A DNA stretch of 64,000 bases from JAPOXR01 sp964291445 (lineage in GTDB: Bacteria > Pseudomonadota > Alphaproteobacteria > Rhodobacterales > Rhodobacteraceae), in NCBI GenBank assembly GCA_964291445.2, contig OZ219864.1, positions 744,001 through 808,000 on the forward strand, given 5' to 3'. The notes beneath the pieces are model-generated. The model was not told the DNA's origin and did no database searches. It saw only the letters and a list, made by a program, of their open reading frames with translations. Made by a program: the position numbers and the translations under genes. This document shows, piece by piece, positions 8,743 through 16,616 of this stretch (positions are counted from its first letter, which is position 1; the number at the start of each line of letters is the position of its first letter).

Positions 8743-9543
8743 TCATTCGATTCCCAGATCCTGGAGCCGCTGTTCGACCCTGCCAATATCATCCGGGTTG
8801 TTGACCTCCCAGAATTTGTGGTTGCCGGATTCGACCTCCACGCAGGCAATGTCCGTCCCGTGTTCAAGGAACCGGAGCTGTTCCAGGCCTTCGATCAACT
8901 CGAGCTTGCCGGGTCTCTGCCGGTAGTACCAGCCAAGCGCCCGTCTCGTGTAGGCATAGACACCGACATGGTGAAACACCGGGCACGGATCACCCGGCAC
9001 CGGTTTGTATCCGGACCATGGAATGATTTCCTTGGAAAAATAGAGGGCACGCCCCGCGGCATCGAATATCGCAGTTGTTCCACCCGGCCGCCCTCTCCGG
9101 AGATCCCTGGTGAATTCCGCCAACGTCACCTCGTCGAAGCGAATGACCGGTGTTGCAACCTCGGCGCCACAATCATCGCGCATGGCGGTGATCAGGCTCT
9201 CGACGAAGGACGGCGGGGTCAGCGGTGCATCCCCCTGCAGGTTGACGACGATCTCGTAGCGGCCGCCCAGCCTTTCCGCAGCCTCCCAGCAGCGCTCGGT
9301 CCCGTTGCGGCAGGCAGGAGAAGTCATCACGCATTCGCCGCCGAAGGCCTTGACCGCATCACGGATCCGTATGTCGTCGGTCGCGACAACCACACGGCTG
9401 GCACCGCCTGCCGCCGATGCCGCCTCCCAGCTCCGCATGATCAAGGATTTCTGCCTGCCGGTGGCACCGGTCAGCATTTCAAGCGGTTTGCCGGGAAATC
9501 TCGACGAGGCAAACCGGGCCGGAACAACGATCAATACGGTCAA
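8743..9543 (-). CDS. kdsB: 3-deoxy-manno-octulosonate cytidylyltransferase
   Basis: 266 residues, a normal length. It activates KDO as CMP-KDO for lipopolysaccharide core synthesis in the cytoplasm. The N-terminal nucleotide-binding sequence VVPARFASSRFPGKPL is diagnostic, followed by VVVATDD, VNLQGDAPL and the metal-binding C-terminal region. The start is a TTG with AGGAGG six bases upstream, a strong signal for a non-ATG start. The cysQ gene lies 63 bases downstream on the same strand, so the two are probably cotranscribed. Confidence 0.95.
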   Translation of the reverse strand: MTVLIVVPARFASSRFPGKPLEMLTGATGRQKSLIMRSWEAASAAGGASRVVVATDDIRIRDAVKAFGGECVMTSPACRNGTERCWEAAERLGGRYEIVVNLQGDAPLTPPSFVESLITAMRDDCGAEVATPVIRFDEVTLAEFTRDLRRGRPGGTTAIFDAAGRALYFSKEIIPWSGYKPVPGDPCPVFHHVGVYAYTRRALGWYYRQRPGKLELIEGLEQLRFLEHGTDIACVEVESGNHKFWEVNNPDDIGRVEQRLQDLGIE

Positions 9544-9606
9544 TTCGGGCCTCCTGCAGTGAACCGGAGGGCAGCGCGGTCGAGAATGGCCTGGTCCGGT
9601 TGCACT

Positions 9607-10398
9607 TCAGATCCTGACCCCGGCTGCGCAGGCAACAAATCCCGGATTTGCAAAATTCGGTTTTCCATAGGCAAGGATCCTGCTGCTGCCAAGTTCAAGC
9701 ACCTGTCCACCAACCGCCCTGAGAATTGCATGTCCAGCCGCGGTGTCCCATTCCATCGTCGGACCGGACCGCGGGTAGATATCGGCCTCGGATGCGGCAA
9801 TCAGGCAGAACTTGATCGATGAAGACATGGTGTCGACCGCGCCGATGTCGAGAGTCGACAGCAGCGTCCCGACTCTCCCGCCTAGCCCCTGCGTGCTTGA
9901 TGCCAGGACACGAAGGCCGCGATTGCTGCGGGGCTGCGATCCGAATTCGGCCGTGGCGGTGACCGTCCCGGTACCGAGATCAATCCTCCTTTCGACAACA
10001 GATCCAGCCGCAGTGGTGCAGAAATGCCTGCCGAGTGCCGGGCCATAAACGACACCATGGACGGGCACGCCGCTATCGATCAGCGCGATATTGACCGTGA
10101 AGTTCTTCCTGTGACGACGAAACCCGCTGGTTCCATCGAGCGGATCAACCAGGAAGAACCGGTCGGCGCTGCCCTGGTGGCTGTCCGGATTCTCCTCGCT
10201 GACTACCGGAATATGCGGGAAGGAACGCTGCAGACCCGCCACGATCAACTTGTCGGCGTCAATATCTGCGGCAGTGACCGGCGTGCCGTCACTTTTCCAC
10301 GTGGTCTTGATTTCCGGAGCGTTGAAGGCGTCGAGAATGATCGCCCCGGCCGTCATCGACAGATCGACAAACACCTGCTCCACTTCCGCATGATCCAC
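9607..10398 (-). CDS. cysQ: 3'(2'),5'-bisphosphate nucleotidase CysQ
   Basis: 263 residues from a GTG at 10398 with AGGAGG upstream; the open frame runs further but the family sequence begins here (VDHAEVEQVF). Inositol-monophosphatase fold with the metal-binding SEEN (E68-E69), the DPLDGT motif at residues 85-90 and a C-terminal WDTAAGHAIL. It would hydrolyse PAP to AMP, relieving product inhibition of sulfate assimilation. That fits the sulfite reductase operon transcribed divergently from the other side of the 440-base gap. Confidence 0.9.
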   Translation of the reverse strand: MDHAEVEQVFVDLSMTAGAIILDAFNAPEIKTTWKSDGTPVTAADIDADKLIVAGLQRSFPHIPVVSEENPDSHQGSADRFFLVDPLDGTSGFRRHRKNFTVNIALIDSGVPVHGVVYGPALGRHFCTTAAGSVVERRIDLGTGTVTATAEFGSQPRSNRGLRVLASSTQGLGGRVGTLLSTLDIGAVDTMSSSIKFCLIAASEADIYPRSGPTMEWDTAAGHAILRAVGGQVLELGSSRILAYGKPNFANPGFVACAAGVRI

Positions 10399-10837
10399 GG
10401 ATTTCCTCCTTCGGGAATCTCGACAGGTCCGATTGATATACCGGGAACGGCTTGCCTGCACCCCGGTTCGGCCCGGCCGGGCCCAAGCCCTGCATCGTGA
10501 CCGCGCCGATTGGGCGGCGCGCGCGATCATCCGCGTCGATCGATTTCTGCCGTCGCGACCGTGATGTATTCCGGGAGTTGGCGATACGGCAGGAAGAAGC
10601 CAATGGCGTGGCTGTCGCGGCGGCCAATCCACAGCATCGTCGAGGCGCCGCCCGATTTCGTCGTTTTGCCATTTCCGTTCCTGGCAGACAATAATTCAGC
10701 AATCTGCCTAAGTTCCGAATGTCGTCCTGTATGTTGGCGTGATGAAGAAGTAAATTCTTTATTGATCTCTATAGACGTTAAATATTGAAAAAAATTCCCA
10801 AATAGACGAATATCAGTTCCTGTCTTCGGAGGGCACA
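10399..10837. promoter_or_regulatory. Divergent control region between cysQ and the sulfite-assimilation operon
   Basis: No gene is supported here. The 140 bases before the siroheme synthase-like start are much richer in A and T than the surrounding genes. They contain a weak promoter-like pair (TTGAAA, 17 bases, GAATAT, about 10780-10812) and a GGAGGG ribosome site before the ATG. The region is well placed to respond to sulfur supply, but no riboswitch fold or known regulator site was recognised. Confidence 0.35.
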
Positions 10838-11842
10838 ATGCGCCATTTTCCGGTATATCTCGACCTGGGGGGTCGCCGTGTGCTGTTTTCGGGGGCCGGC
10901 CCTGTTGCCGTTCCCAAGGTTCGCCTGTTGCTGAAGACGCCGGCGGCGATCGAGGTCTATGGCCGGAATGCCAGCACCGAGATCCGGGATTGGGCATCCG
11001 GCGGGCGCATCACGCTCCACCAGCGACCACTCGGTAAAGATGATATTGGCGGGGCCGCCCTGCTCTATTGCGCCAATGACGACCATGGCGAGGATATGCG
11101 GGTGTCGGCACTGGCGTCCTCGTTGCCGGTGCTGGTCAATATCGTCGACAACCTTGCCGACAGCCAGTTCATCACCCCGGCCATTGTCGACCGCGACCCG
11201 GTGACGGTGGCGATAGGAACCGAAGGCGCGGCACCGGTGCTGGCCAGGAAGATCAAGGCTGACCTGGAGGCCCGTCTTCCGGCGGCAACCGGCGCATTGG
11301 CCGAAATCGCCCGGTCCTTTCGCAACCGCGCCGCAATGATACGTTCATCGCGTCAGCGGCGCCAGTTCTGGGATCGGTTCTTCAGAAGCGACGGGCCGCT
11401 TGCATGGTCCGAAGGCGGTCCGGTCGCCGCCGAGAACCGGCTCCGCAGCCTGCTGGTCGAAACCTTGGCGTCATCTCCGCGGCCGGGCGCGGTCCAACTG
11501 GTGCATGCAACCGATTCCGACAACCTGACCATGCATGCAAGGCGGCTGATTGAGGCTGCCGACAGGGTTTTTCACGAGGCAGGCGCCGATGCCGGCCTGC
11601 TGGAACTGGCGCGGCGGGAGGCTGAAATGACCTGCTTTCGGGGTGGCGAGCGGCGCGACCTGGTATTGAGCCGACATGCCATGAATGGTGCGCAGGTGGC
11701 GTGGATCGGCTCGGGTGGCTCGGCGTCGGCCGTGTTGGCGGGACAATTGCTCCGGGCACTCGATGGCCGGGGCATTCGCTGCGAATTTCATTCCGACCAA
11801 CCCGGCCGGACACGTCCTGTCGCCTTCGCGGGAGCTCACTGA
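10838..11842 (+). CDS. Siroheme synthase-like protein with degenerate SUMT domain
   Basis: 334 residues. The N-terminal 150 match precorrin-2 dehydrogenase / sirohydrochlorin ferrochelatase: FSGAGPVAVPKVRLLL as the NAD-binding loop, ALLYCANDD, and IVDRDPVTVAIGTEGAAPVLA. Full CysG then carries a uroporphyrinogen III methyltransferase domain of about 250 residues. Here only about 120 residues follow; they keep the helical pattern (HARRLIEAADRVFHEA) but lack the GxGPGD loop, and the end is missing. The protein would make siroheme for the reductase two genes downstream, while uroporphyrinogen methylation would need another enzyme. It overlaps the next gene by one base. Confidence 0.82.
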   Translation: MRHFPVYLDLGGRRVLFSGAGPVAVPKVRLLLKTPAAIEVYGRNASTEIRDWASGGRITLHQRPLGKDDIGGAALLYCANDDHGEDMRVSALASSLPVLVNIVDNLADSQFITPAIVDRDPVTVAIGTEGAAPVLARKIKADLEARLPAATGALAEIARSFRNRAAMIRSSRQRRQFWDRFFRSDGPLAWSEGGPVAAENRLRSLLVETLASSPRPGAVQLVHATDSDNLTMHARRLIEAADRVFHEAGADAGLLELARREAEMTCFRGGERRDLVLSRHAMNGAQVAWIGSGGSASAVLAGQLLRALDGRGIRCEFHSDQPGRTRPVAFAGAH

Positions 11843-12159
11843 TGCCACGAAAATTCACGCCGAAGATCATCACCACCAATGATTTGATGCTGGGTGATGT
11901 CATCTACCTGACCGATGATGACGGCTGGACCCGCGACCTCGGCCGGGCCCGCCTGTTCCGCGACCAGGAGGAGGCCGAACGCGTGTTGGCCGTGGTCGAC
12001 AGGTGGCGAAACATCCATGTCGGGGCCTATCTTGCCGATGCCGAGCCGGACGAGCTGGGCAAGCCGAATCCGCTCCATTTCCGCGAGAGATTCCGCGCCA
12101 CCGGACCGTCCAACTATTTTCATGGAAAGCAGGCCGAGCGAAACCATGTACGGCTATAA
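11842..12159 (+). CDS. DUF2849 domain protein
   Basis: 105 residues, starting at an ATG that overlaps the previous stop. The sequence (PRKFTPKIITTNDLMLGDVI, then EEAERVLAVVDRWRN) fits DUF2849, a small uncharacterised family found in alphaproteobacteria between the siroheme synthase gene and the sulfite/nitrite reductase gene. No catalytic motif is visible. Translational coupling on both sides suggests a role in assembly or electron supply of the reductase, an inference from gene order only. Confidence 0.8.
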   Translation: MPRKFTPKIITTNDLMLGDVIYLTDDDGWTRDLGRARLFRDQEEAERVLAVVDRWRNIHVGAYLADAEPDELGKPNPLHFRERFRATGPSNYFHGKQAERNHVRL

Positions 12160-13813
12160 TGAATTCGATGCAGGTTTTGTCAGGTCGCGGGTGGCCGAGT
12201 TCCGGAACCAGGTTGAACGCCGGATCAGCGGCGCCTTGACCGAGGAGGAATTCAAGCCGCTTCGGCTGAAGAATGGCCTCTACCTGCAGCTTCACGCCTA
12301 CATGCTGCGGGTGGCAATTCCCTACGGCACCCTGGACAGCCGGCAGATGCGGCAGCTCGCCCGCATTGCCGAGACTTGGGACAAGGGGTATGGCCACTTT
12401 ACCACGAGGCAGAATATCCAGTTCAACTGGCCGAAGCTGGCCAATGTTCCGGATATCCTGGACGCCCTGGCAGATGTCTCGATGCATGCCATCCAGACAT
12501 CGGGCAACTGCATCAGGAATGTGACGGCGGATCATTTTGCCGGTGCGGCGGCGGATGAGATCGAGGATCCGAGACCGACCGCGGAGCTACTCCGCCAGTG
12601 GTCCACCGATCATCCGGAATTCCAGTACCTGCCGAGAAAATTCAAGATCGCCATCTCCGGCTCCCCGACCGACCGGGCAGTCACCCGGGCCCATGATATC
12701 GGGATTCGCACGACCAGGAGCGACAGGGGCAAGCCAGGATACGAAATCCTGGTCGGCGGCGGTCTTGGCCGGACGCCGATGATCGGCAAGGTCATCCGCC
12801 AATTCCTGCCGAAGCAGGATCTGCTTCCCTATATCGAGGCGATCCTGCGGGTCTACAACCTGCATGGCCGCCGTGACAACAAGTACAAGGCGCGCATCAA
12901 GATACTGGTCCACGAGACCGGTCTCGACAAGTTGCAGCAACAGGTGGAAACTGAATTCACAGCCGGGAAGCGGTGCTTTCCCGGCGTCGATTCCCGGCTG
13001 CTCTCGGAGATGGAGGCGGGTTTCGCACCGCCCGATTTCCTGTCCCTGGATCCGGCGCAGACCGAGCAGCGGCTGACAGGAAATGCCGGTTTCCGATCCT
13101 GGCACGATACCAATGTCGCCGACCACCGGCATCCGGGCTACTCGATCGTCACCGTTTCACTCAAGCCGGTCGGCGGAACCCCTGGCGATGCAACGGCAGA
13201 ACAGATGCGGGTCCTGGCTGACCTGGCCGAAACCCTTGCCCATGACGAGATCCGCGTCAGCCACGAACAGAACATCATCCTGCCACATGTGCCGCGGGCC
13301 CTGCTCCCGCAAATCCATGACCGGCTGATGGCGACCGGCCTGGCCAGCGCCAATATCGGCCTTCTCTCCGACATCATCGCCTGCCCGGGAATGGACTATT
13401 GCGCCCTGGCAACCGCCCGGTCAATTCCGATTGCCCAGGAGATTTCCCGGAAGTTCGACGAATTGCGGCTCGAGCGCCGGATCGGACCTCTCAAGATCAA
13501 GATCTCCGGCTGCATCAATGCCTGTGGTCATCACCATGTCGCCCATATCGGCATTCTCGGGCTTGATCGGGCTGGCGTGGAAAACTACCAGGTCACACTC
13601 GGCGGCGATGCCACCGAGACCGCGGCGATCGGCAAGCGGGCCGGGCCAGGATTCTCGGCCGAGCAACTGGTGCCGGCGCTTGAGCGGCTGCTTGATGCCT
13701 ATCTCGAACTGCGCCTGTCTGCCGACGAGAGCTTTCTCGAATGCTATCGGCGTCTCGGCGAGGCGCCCTTCAAGGCTGCGCTCTACCCGGACGGCCTGCG
13801 GCAGGCTGCCTGA
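12146..13813 (+). CDS. cysI: Siroheme nitrite/sulfite reductase, hemoprotein type
   Basis: 555 residues. The start at 12146 gives the expected N-terminus (MYGYNEFDAGFVRSRVAEF) and overlaps the DUF2849 gene by 14 bases. The siroheme-[4Fe-4S] cysteines appear as CPGMDYC and CINAC with HHH behind. Two repeats typical of the family are visible: GYGHFTTRQNIQFNWP in the first half and HEQNIILPHVPR in the second. The operon with siroheme synthase and DUF934, and cysQ opposite, point to assimilatory sulfite reduction to sulfide rather than nitrite reduction. Confidence 0.9.
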   Translation: MYGYNEFDAGFVRSRVAEFRNQVERRISGALTEEEFKPLRLKNGLYLQLHAYMLRVAIPYGTLDSRQMRQLARIAETWDKGYGHFTTRQNIQFNWPKLANVPDILDALADVSMHAIQTSGNCIRNVTADHFAGAAADEIEDPRPTAELLRQWSTDHPEFQYLPRKFKIAISGSPTDRAVTRAHDIGIRTTRSDRGKPGYEILVGGGLGRTPMIGKVIRQFLPKQDLLPYIEAILRVYNLHGRRDNKYKARIKILVHETGLDKLQQQVETEFTAGKRCFPGVDSRLLSEMEAGFAPPDFLSLDPAQTEQRLTGNAGFRSWHDTNVADHRHPGYSIVTVSLKPVGGTPGDATAEQMRVLADLAETLAHDEIRVSHEQNIILPHVPRALLPQIHDRLMATGLASANIGLLSDIIACPGMDYCALATARSIPIAQEISRKFDELRLERRIGPLKIKISGCINACGHHHVAHIGILGLDRAGVENYQVTLGGDATETAAIGKRAGPGFSAEQLVPALERLLDAYLELRLSADESFLECYRRLGEAPFKAALYPDGLRQAA

Positions 13814-13823
13814 GGGAGGGCCG

Positions 13824-14258
13824 ATGATGCATGTCCTGGTTCGTGACGACGGTTTCCATCCGGACGATCTTGGCTCGGTGGCGTTCATCACGCTCGACCG
13901 CCTGGCCAGGGGCGTCGAATCTCCCGTTCCGCTGATGCTCGAGAGTGATGATGATCCCGCCGAATTACCGGTATATTTTCCGTGGATTTCGGCAATCCGG
14001 ATCCGGTTTCCAAGCTTTGACGATGGTCGCGGCTTCAGCCTGGCGGTCCGCCTGCGTCAACTCGGCTACCAGGGCCGTCTCGGCGCCACCGGCCATCTCA
14101 TCTCAGACCAGTATCCGCAGGCCCGTCGCAGCGGCTTCGACGAGGTTGTCATCGATGACTTGATGGCCGTCCGGCAGCCGGAGCCTCACTGGCTGGCCAA
14201 ATCCGCCTGGAAATCCGGAGACTATCAGCAGCACCTGCTCCAGGGCGGCCGGCGGTGA
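13824..14258 (+). CDS. DUF934 domain protein of the sulfite reductase operon
   Basis: 144 residues, start at 13824 with GGGAGGG upstream. The features match DUF934: an acidic N-terminus, IRIRFPSFDDGRGFSLAVRLR in the middle, then GHLISDQYPQARRSGFDEV. Members almost always follow the siroheme reductase gene in alpha- and betaproteobacteria and are thought to assist it. The stop lies one base from the stop of parB on the other strand, so the two operons converge with no room for a separate terminator. Confidence 0.85.
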   Translation: MMHVLVRDDGFHPDDLGSVAFITLDRLARGVESPVPLMLESDDDPAELPVYFPWISAIRIRFPSFDDGRGFSLAVRLRQLGYQGRLGATGHLISDQYPQARRSGFDEVVIDDLMAVRQPEPHWLAKSAWKSGDYQQHLLQGGRR

Positions 14259-14259
14259 C

Positions 14260-15165
14260 TCATTCGGTTCGGCGCAGATCGGCGCCGGCCCTGTTGATGA
14301 GGTTGCATAGCTGGTCGAGTTGACCGAGATCCTTGAATTTCACCACGATCCTGCCGCTGTCGCCGCGGCGGGACAGGTTGAGCGTGACCCTGGTGCCAAG
14401 CGCAGCAGACAGGGACGACTCCAGGACCCTGGTATTGGCGTCCTTGACCCGCCTGGCAACCGGCTCGTCGGCACCCTCGCCAGCCTTCTTGACCAGGCCC
14501 TCGGTCTGGCGAACCGAAAGATGCAGATTGACCACCTGCCTGGCCAGGGCGGCCGGGTCTTCCGCACCAACCAGCGCCCGGGCATGTCCCGATGACAGTT
14601 GGCCGGTCCGAACCATCTCCTGAACCTCCGCCGGCAAGGTCAGCAGCCGAAGAAGATTGGCAATGGCACTCCGCGATTTTCCCAGCGATTCCGAAAGTTG
14701 TTCCTGGGTGTGTCCGAACTGGTCCATCAGCTGGCGGTAGGCGCGTGACTCCTCCATCGGGTTGAGATCCTGCCTCTGGATGTTCTCGATCAGGGCGATT
14801 TCCAGGCTTTCACTGTCGGACAATTCCCGAACCAGGATCGGAACTTCGTGCTGTTGTGCCAGTTGTGCGGCCCGCCAGCGCCGCTCGCCGGCAACAATGA
14901 CGTAATGGCCCTCGTGCTCCCGGTCCGGTCGGACCAGGATTGGCTGGATGATTCCCGAAGAGCGGATGGATGCGGCCAGTTCGGCCAGTTCGTCCGGGTC
15001 GAAGTCGCGTCGTGGCTGCTGCGGGTTTGATCTGAGCATCTCGATCGGCGCCGTCTGGCCATGGTGGCTGCTGGCCAGCGGCACGGCCCCGGATTCGGTC
15101 TCCCTGTCACCAAGCAAAGATGACAGCCCCCTGCCCAGGCTCTTTCGTTCATTCTGGTTGCTCAT
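14260..15165 (-). CDS. parB: Chromosome partitioning protein ParB
   Basis: 301 residues from the ATG at 15165 (AAGGA seven bases before it); an in-frame ATG two codons earlier is possible. The N-terminus SLGRGLSSLLGD is the ParA-interaction peptide. The CTP-binding/N-terminal domain shows NPQQPRRDFD and GERRWRA, followed by the helix-turn-helix (TQEQLSESLGKSRSAIANLLR) that reads parS. It binds the two parS sites at 16.6 and 18.5 kb in this window and spreads to form the segregation complex. It lies 13 bases after the parA stop in one operon. Confidence 0.96.
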   Translation of the reverse strand: MSNQNERKSLGRGLSSLLGDRETESGAVPLASSHHGQTAPIEMLRSNPQQPRRDFDPDELAELAASIRSSGIIQPILVRPDREHEGHYVIVAGERRWRAAQLAQQHEVPILVRELSDSESLEIALIENIQRQDLNPMEESRAYRQLMDQFGHTQEQLSESLGKSRSAIANLLRLLTLPAEVQEMVRTGQLSSGHARALVGAEDPAALARQVVNLHLSVRQTEGLVKKAGEGADEPVARRVKDANTRVLESSLSAALGTRVTLNLSRRGDSGRIVVKFKDLGQLDQLCNLINRAGADLRRTE

Positions 15166-15178
15166 CACCATGTCCTTG

Positions 15179-15991
15179 TCAGATTCTCCTGTCTGCCCGC
15201 TCCAGTAATTCCCTGGCCGCCTCCCTGTAGGCGATGCTTCCTGGAGAGTTGTGTGAATAGGTAATGGCCGGCACACCGTGGGACGGCGCCTCGCTCAGCC
15301 GGACGCTGCGCGGGATCGTCACCTTCATGAGCAACTCGCCCAAATGTTCCCTGGCGTCCTTTTCGACCTGCCGGCAAAGATTGTTGCGCCGGTCGACCAT
15401 GGTCAGCAGGACGCCGTCGATGAAGAGATTCGGATGAACACTGTTCCTGATCTCTTTCACCGACATGGCCAGCTGCGACAACCCCTCGAGGGCAAAGAAT
15501 TCCGCCTGGAGGGGTATCAGGATCGATTCGGACGCCACGATGGCATTGACCGTCAGCAAGTTGAGCGATGGCGGACAGTCAACCAGCACGTAATCGAAGC
15601 CCGATTCGTCCAGCTTGCTCCTGGCCAGTGCATCTTTCATGAAGAATGCCCGCCGGGAATGGCTCGCCATCTCGATATCGGCAGAGTTGAGTTCGGTCGA
15701 TGACGCCAGGAGAAGGAGGTCAGGGATGGGGGTGGGCATCGCGCATTCCCCGGCTGTTGCAGCCCCCTCCAGCAAATCCTTGGTGGTTCTCTTTCGCTCG
15801 GCGGCGGCAACTCCGAGCCCGGTCGAGGCATTTCCCTGTGGATCGGAGTCGATTATCAGCACCCGCAGGCCAAGTTGCGCCAATGCGGCGCCCATGTTCA
15901 CCGTGGTCGTGGTTTTGCCAACGCCGCCCTTCTGATTGGCAACGGCAATGACCCGACAGGTGCCCGCTGCTGTCCGTTCCAGGTCAGCCAT
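15179..15991 (-). CDS. parA: Chromosome partitioning ATPase ParA
   Basis: 270 residues. Deviant Walker A motif KGGVGKTTTT from residue 21, then DSDPQGNAS (switch region) and DYVLVDCPPSLN (Walker B). It drives movement of ParB-parS complexes and cooperates with the cell-cycle machinery. The start overlaps the end of rsmG by 8 bases, so the rsmG-parA-parB block is transcribed together. Nothing is missing. Confidence 0.96.
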   Translation of the reverse strand: MADLERTAAGTCRVIAVANQKGGVGKTTTTVNMGAALAQLGLRVLIIDSDPQGNASTGLGVAAAERKRTTKDLLEGAATAGECAMPTPIPDLLLLASSTELNSADIEMASHSRRAFFMKDALARSKLDESGFDYVLVDCPPSLNLLTVNAIVASESILIPLQAEFFALEGLSQLAMSVKEIRNSVHPNLFIDGVLLTMVDRRNNLCRQVEKDAREHLGELLMKVTIPRSVRLSEAPSHGVPAITYSHNSPGSIAYREAARELLERADRRI

Positions 15992-16616
15992 GGACGATGC
16001 TCCCGATCAACAGGACTCGTCCGCTGCTGTCCGTTCGGCTGCGAATGGCATCAACGGTGAAACTCCAGCTGTTGCGGGCGACAGTCAATTCGTCCCTGTA
16101 TCCCGAACCCTTCGGAAACACGCCGAGACCGCCTTCGGCCAAATGCCGCCTGGCCAGGGGCAACAAACCGTGCAATGGCGCCACCGCCCTTGCGCTCACC
16201 ACATCCGCATTCCCGGGATCAAGCTGCTCCGCTCGAATGTTCAATACCTCTGCACCTGTTCCGGTCTGCCTGCACACTTCCGACAGGAAATCGCATTTTC
16301 TTCGGTTGCTGTCCACAAGCATGAACCTGATTTGCGGCCGCCGCTCGACAGCAATGATGGCACAAACCAGCCCCGGGAATCCGCCGCCGCTGCCGATATC
16401 GAGCCATTTCCGAGCCCCTCCCGGCGCAAACTCCAGGAGTTGGGCCGAATCGAGAATGTGCCGATCCCATAGCTGGCCCAGGCTTGCCGGCGAAACCAGA
16501 CCCGCCGCAGGATTCCATTTCGTCAGCAGCTCGGCGAATAACTGTAGCTTCTGAAATGTTTCACGTGAAACAATTTGCTCGCCCAGGAAGTTCTCCGCCC
16601 CAACCGGGTCAGCCAT
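15984..16616 (-). CDS. rsmG: 16S rRNA (guanine527-N7)-methyltransferase
   Basis: 210 residues. The SAM-binding loop LDIGSGGGFPGL begins near residue 72, with VSARAVAPL and FPKGSGYRDEL further on. The enzyme methylates G527 of 16S rRNA. Its start overlaps the mnmG stop by one base (TAATG). Residues 17-21 (SRETF) are encoded by a perfect parS palindrome, so this coding sequence also serves as a ParB-binding site. Confidence 0.95.
   Translation of the reverse strand: MADPVGAENFLGEQIVSRETFQKLQLFAELLTKWNPAAGLVSPASLGQLWDRHILDSAQLLEFAPGGARKWLDIGSGGGFPGLVCAIIAVERRPQIRFMLVDSNRRKCDFLSEVCRQTGTGAEVLNIRAEQLDPGNADVVSARAVAPLHGLLPLARRHLAEGGLGVFPKGSGYRDELTVARNSWSFTVDAIRSRTDSSGRVLLIGSIVHG
16557..16572. promoter_or_regulatory. 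parS: parS site 1 (inside rsmG)
   Basis: TGTTTCACGTGAAACA is a perfect 16-bp palindrome and matches the bacterial parS consensus. It lies within the first 20 codons of rsmG, about 1.4 kb upstream of the parB start. It is the nucleation site for ParB in chromosome segregation. Confidence 0.95.
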
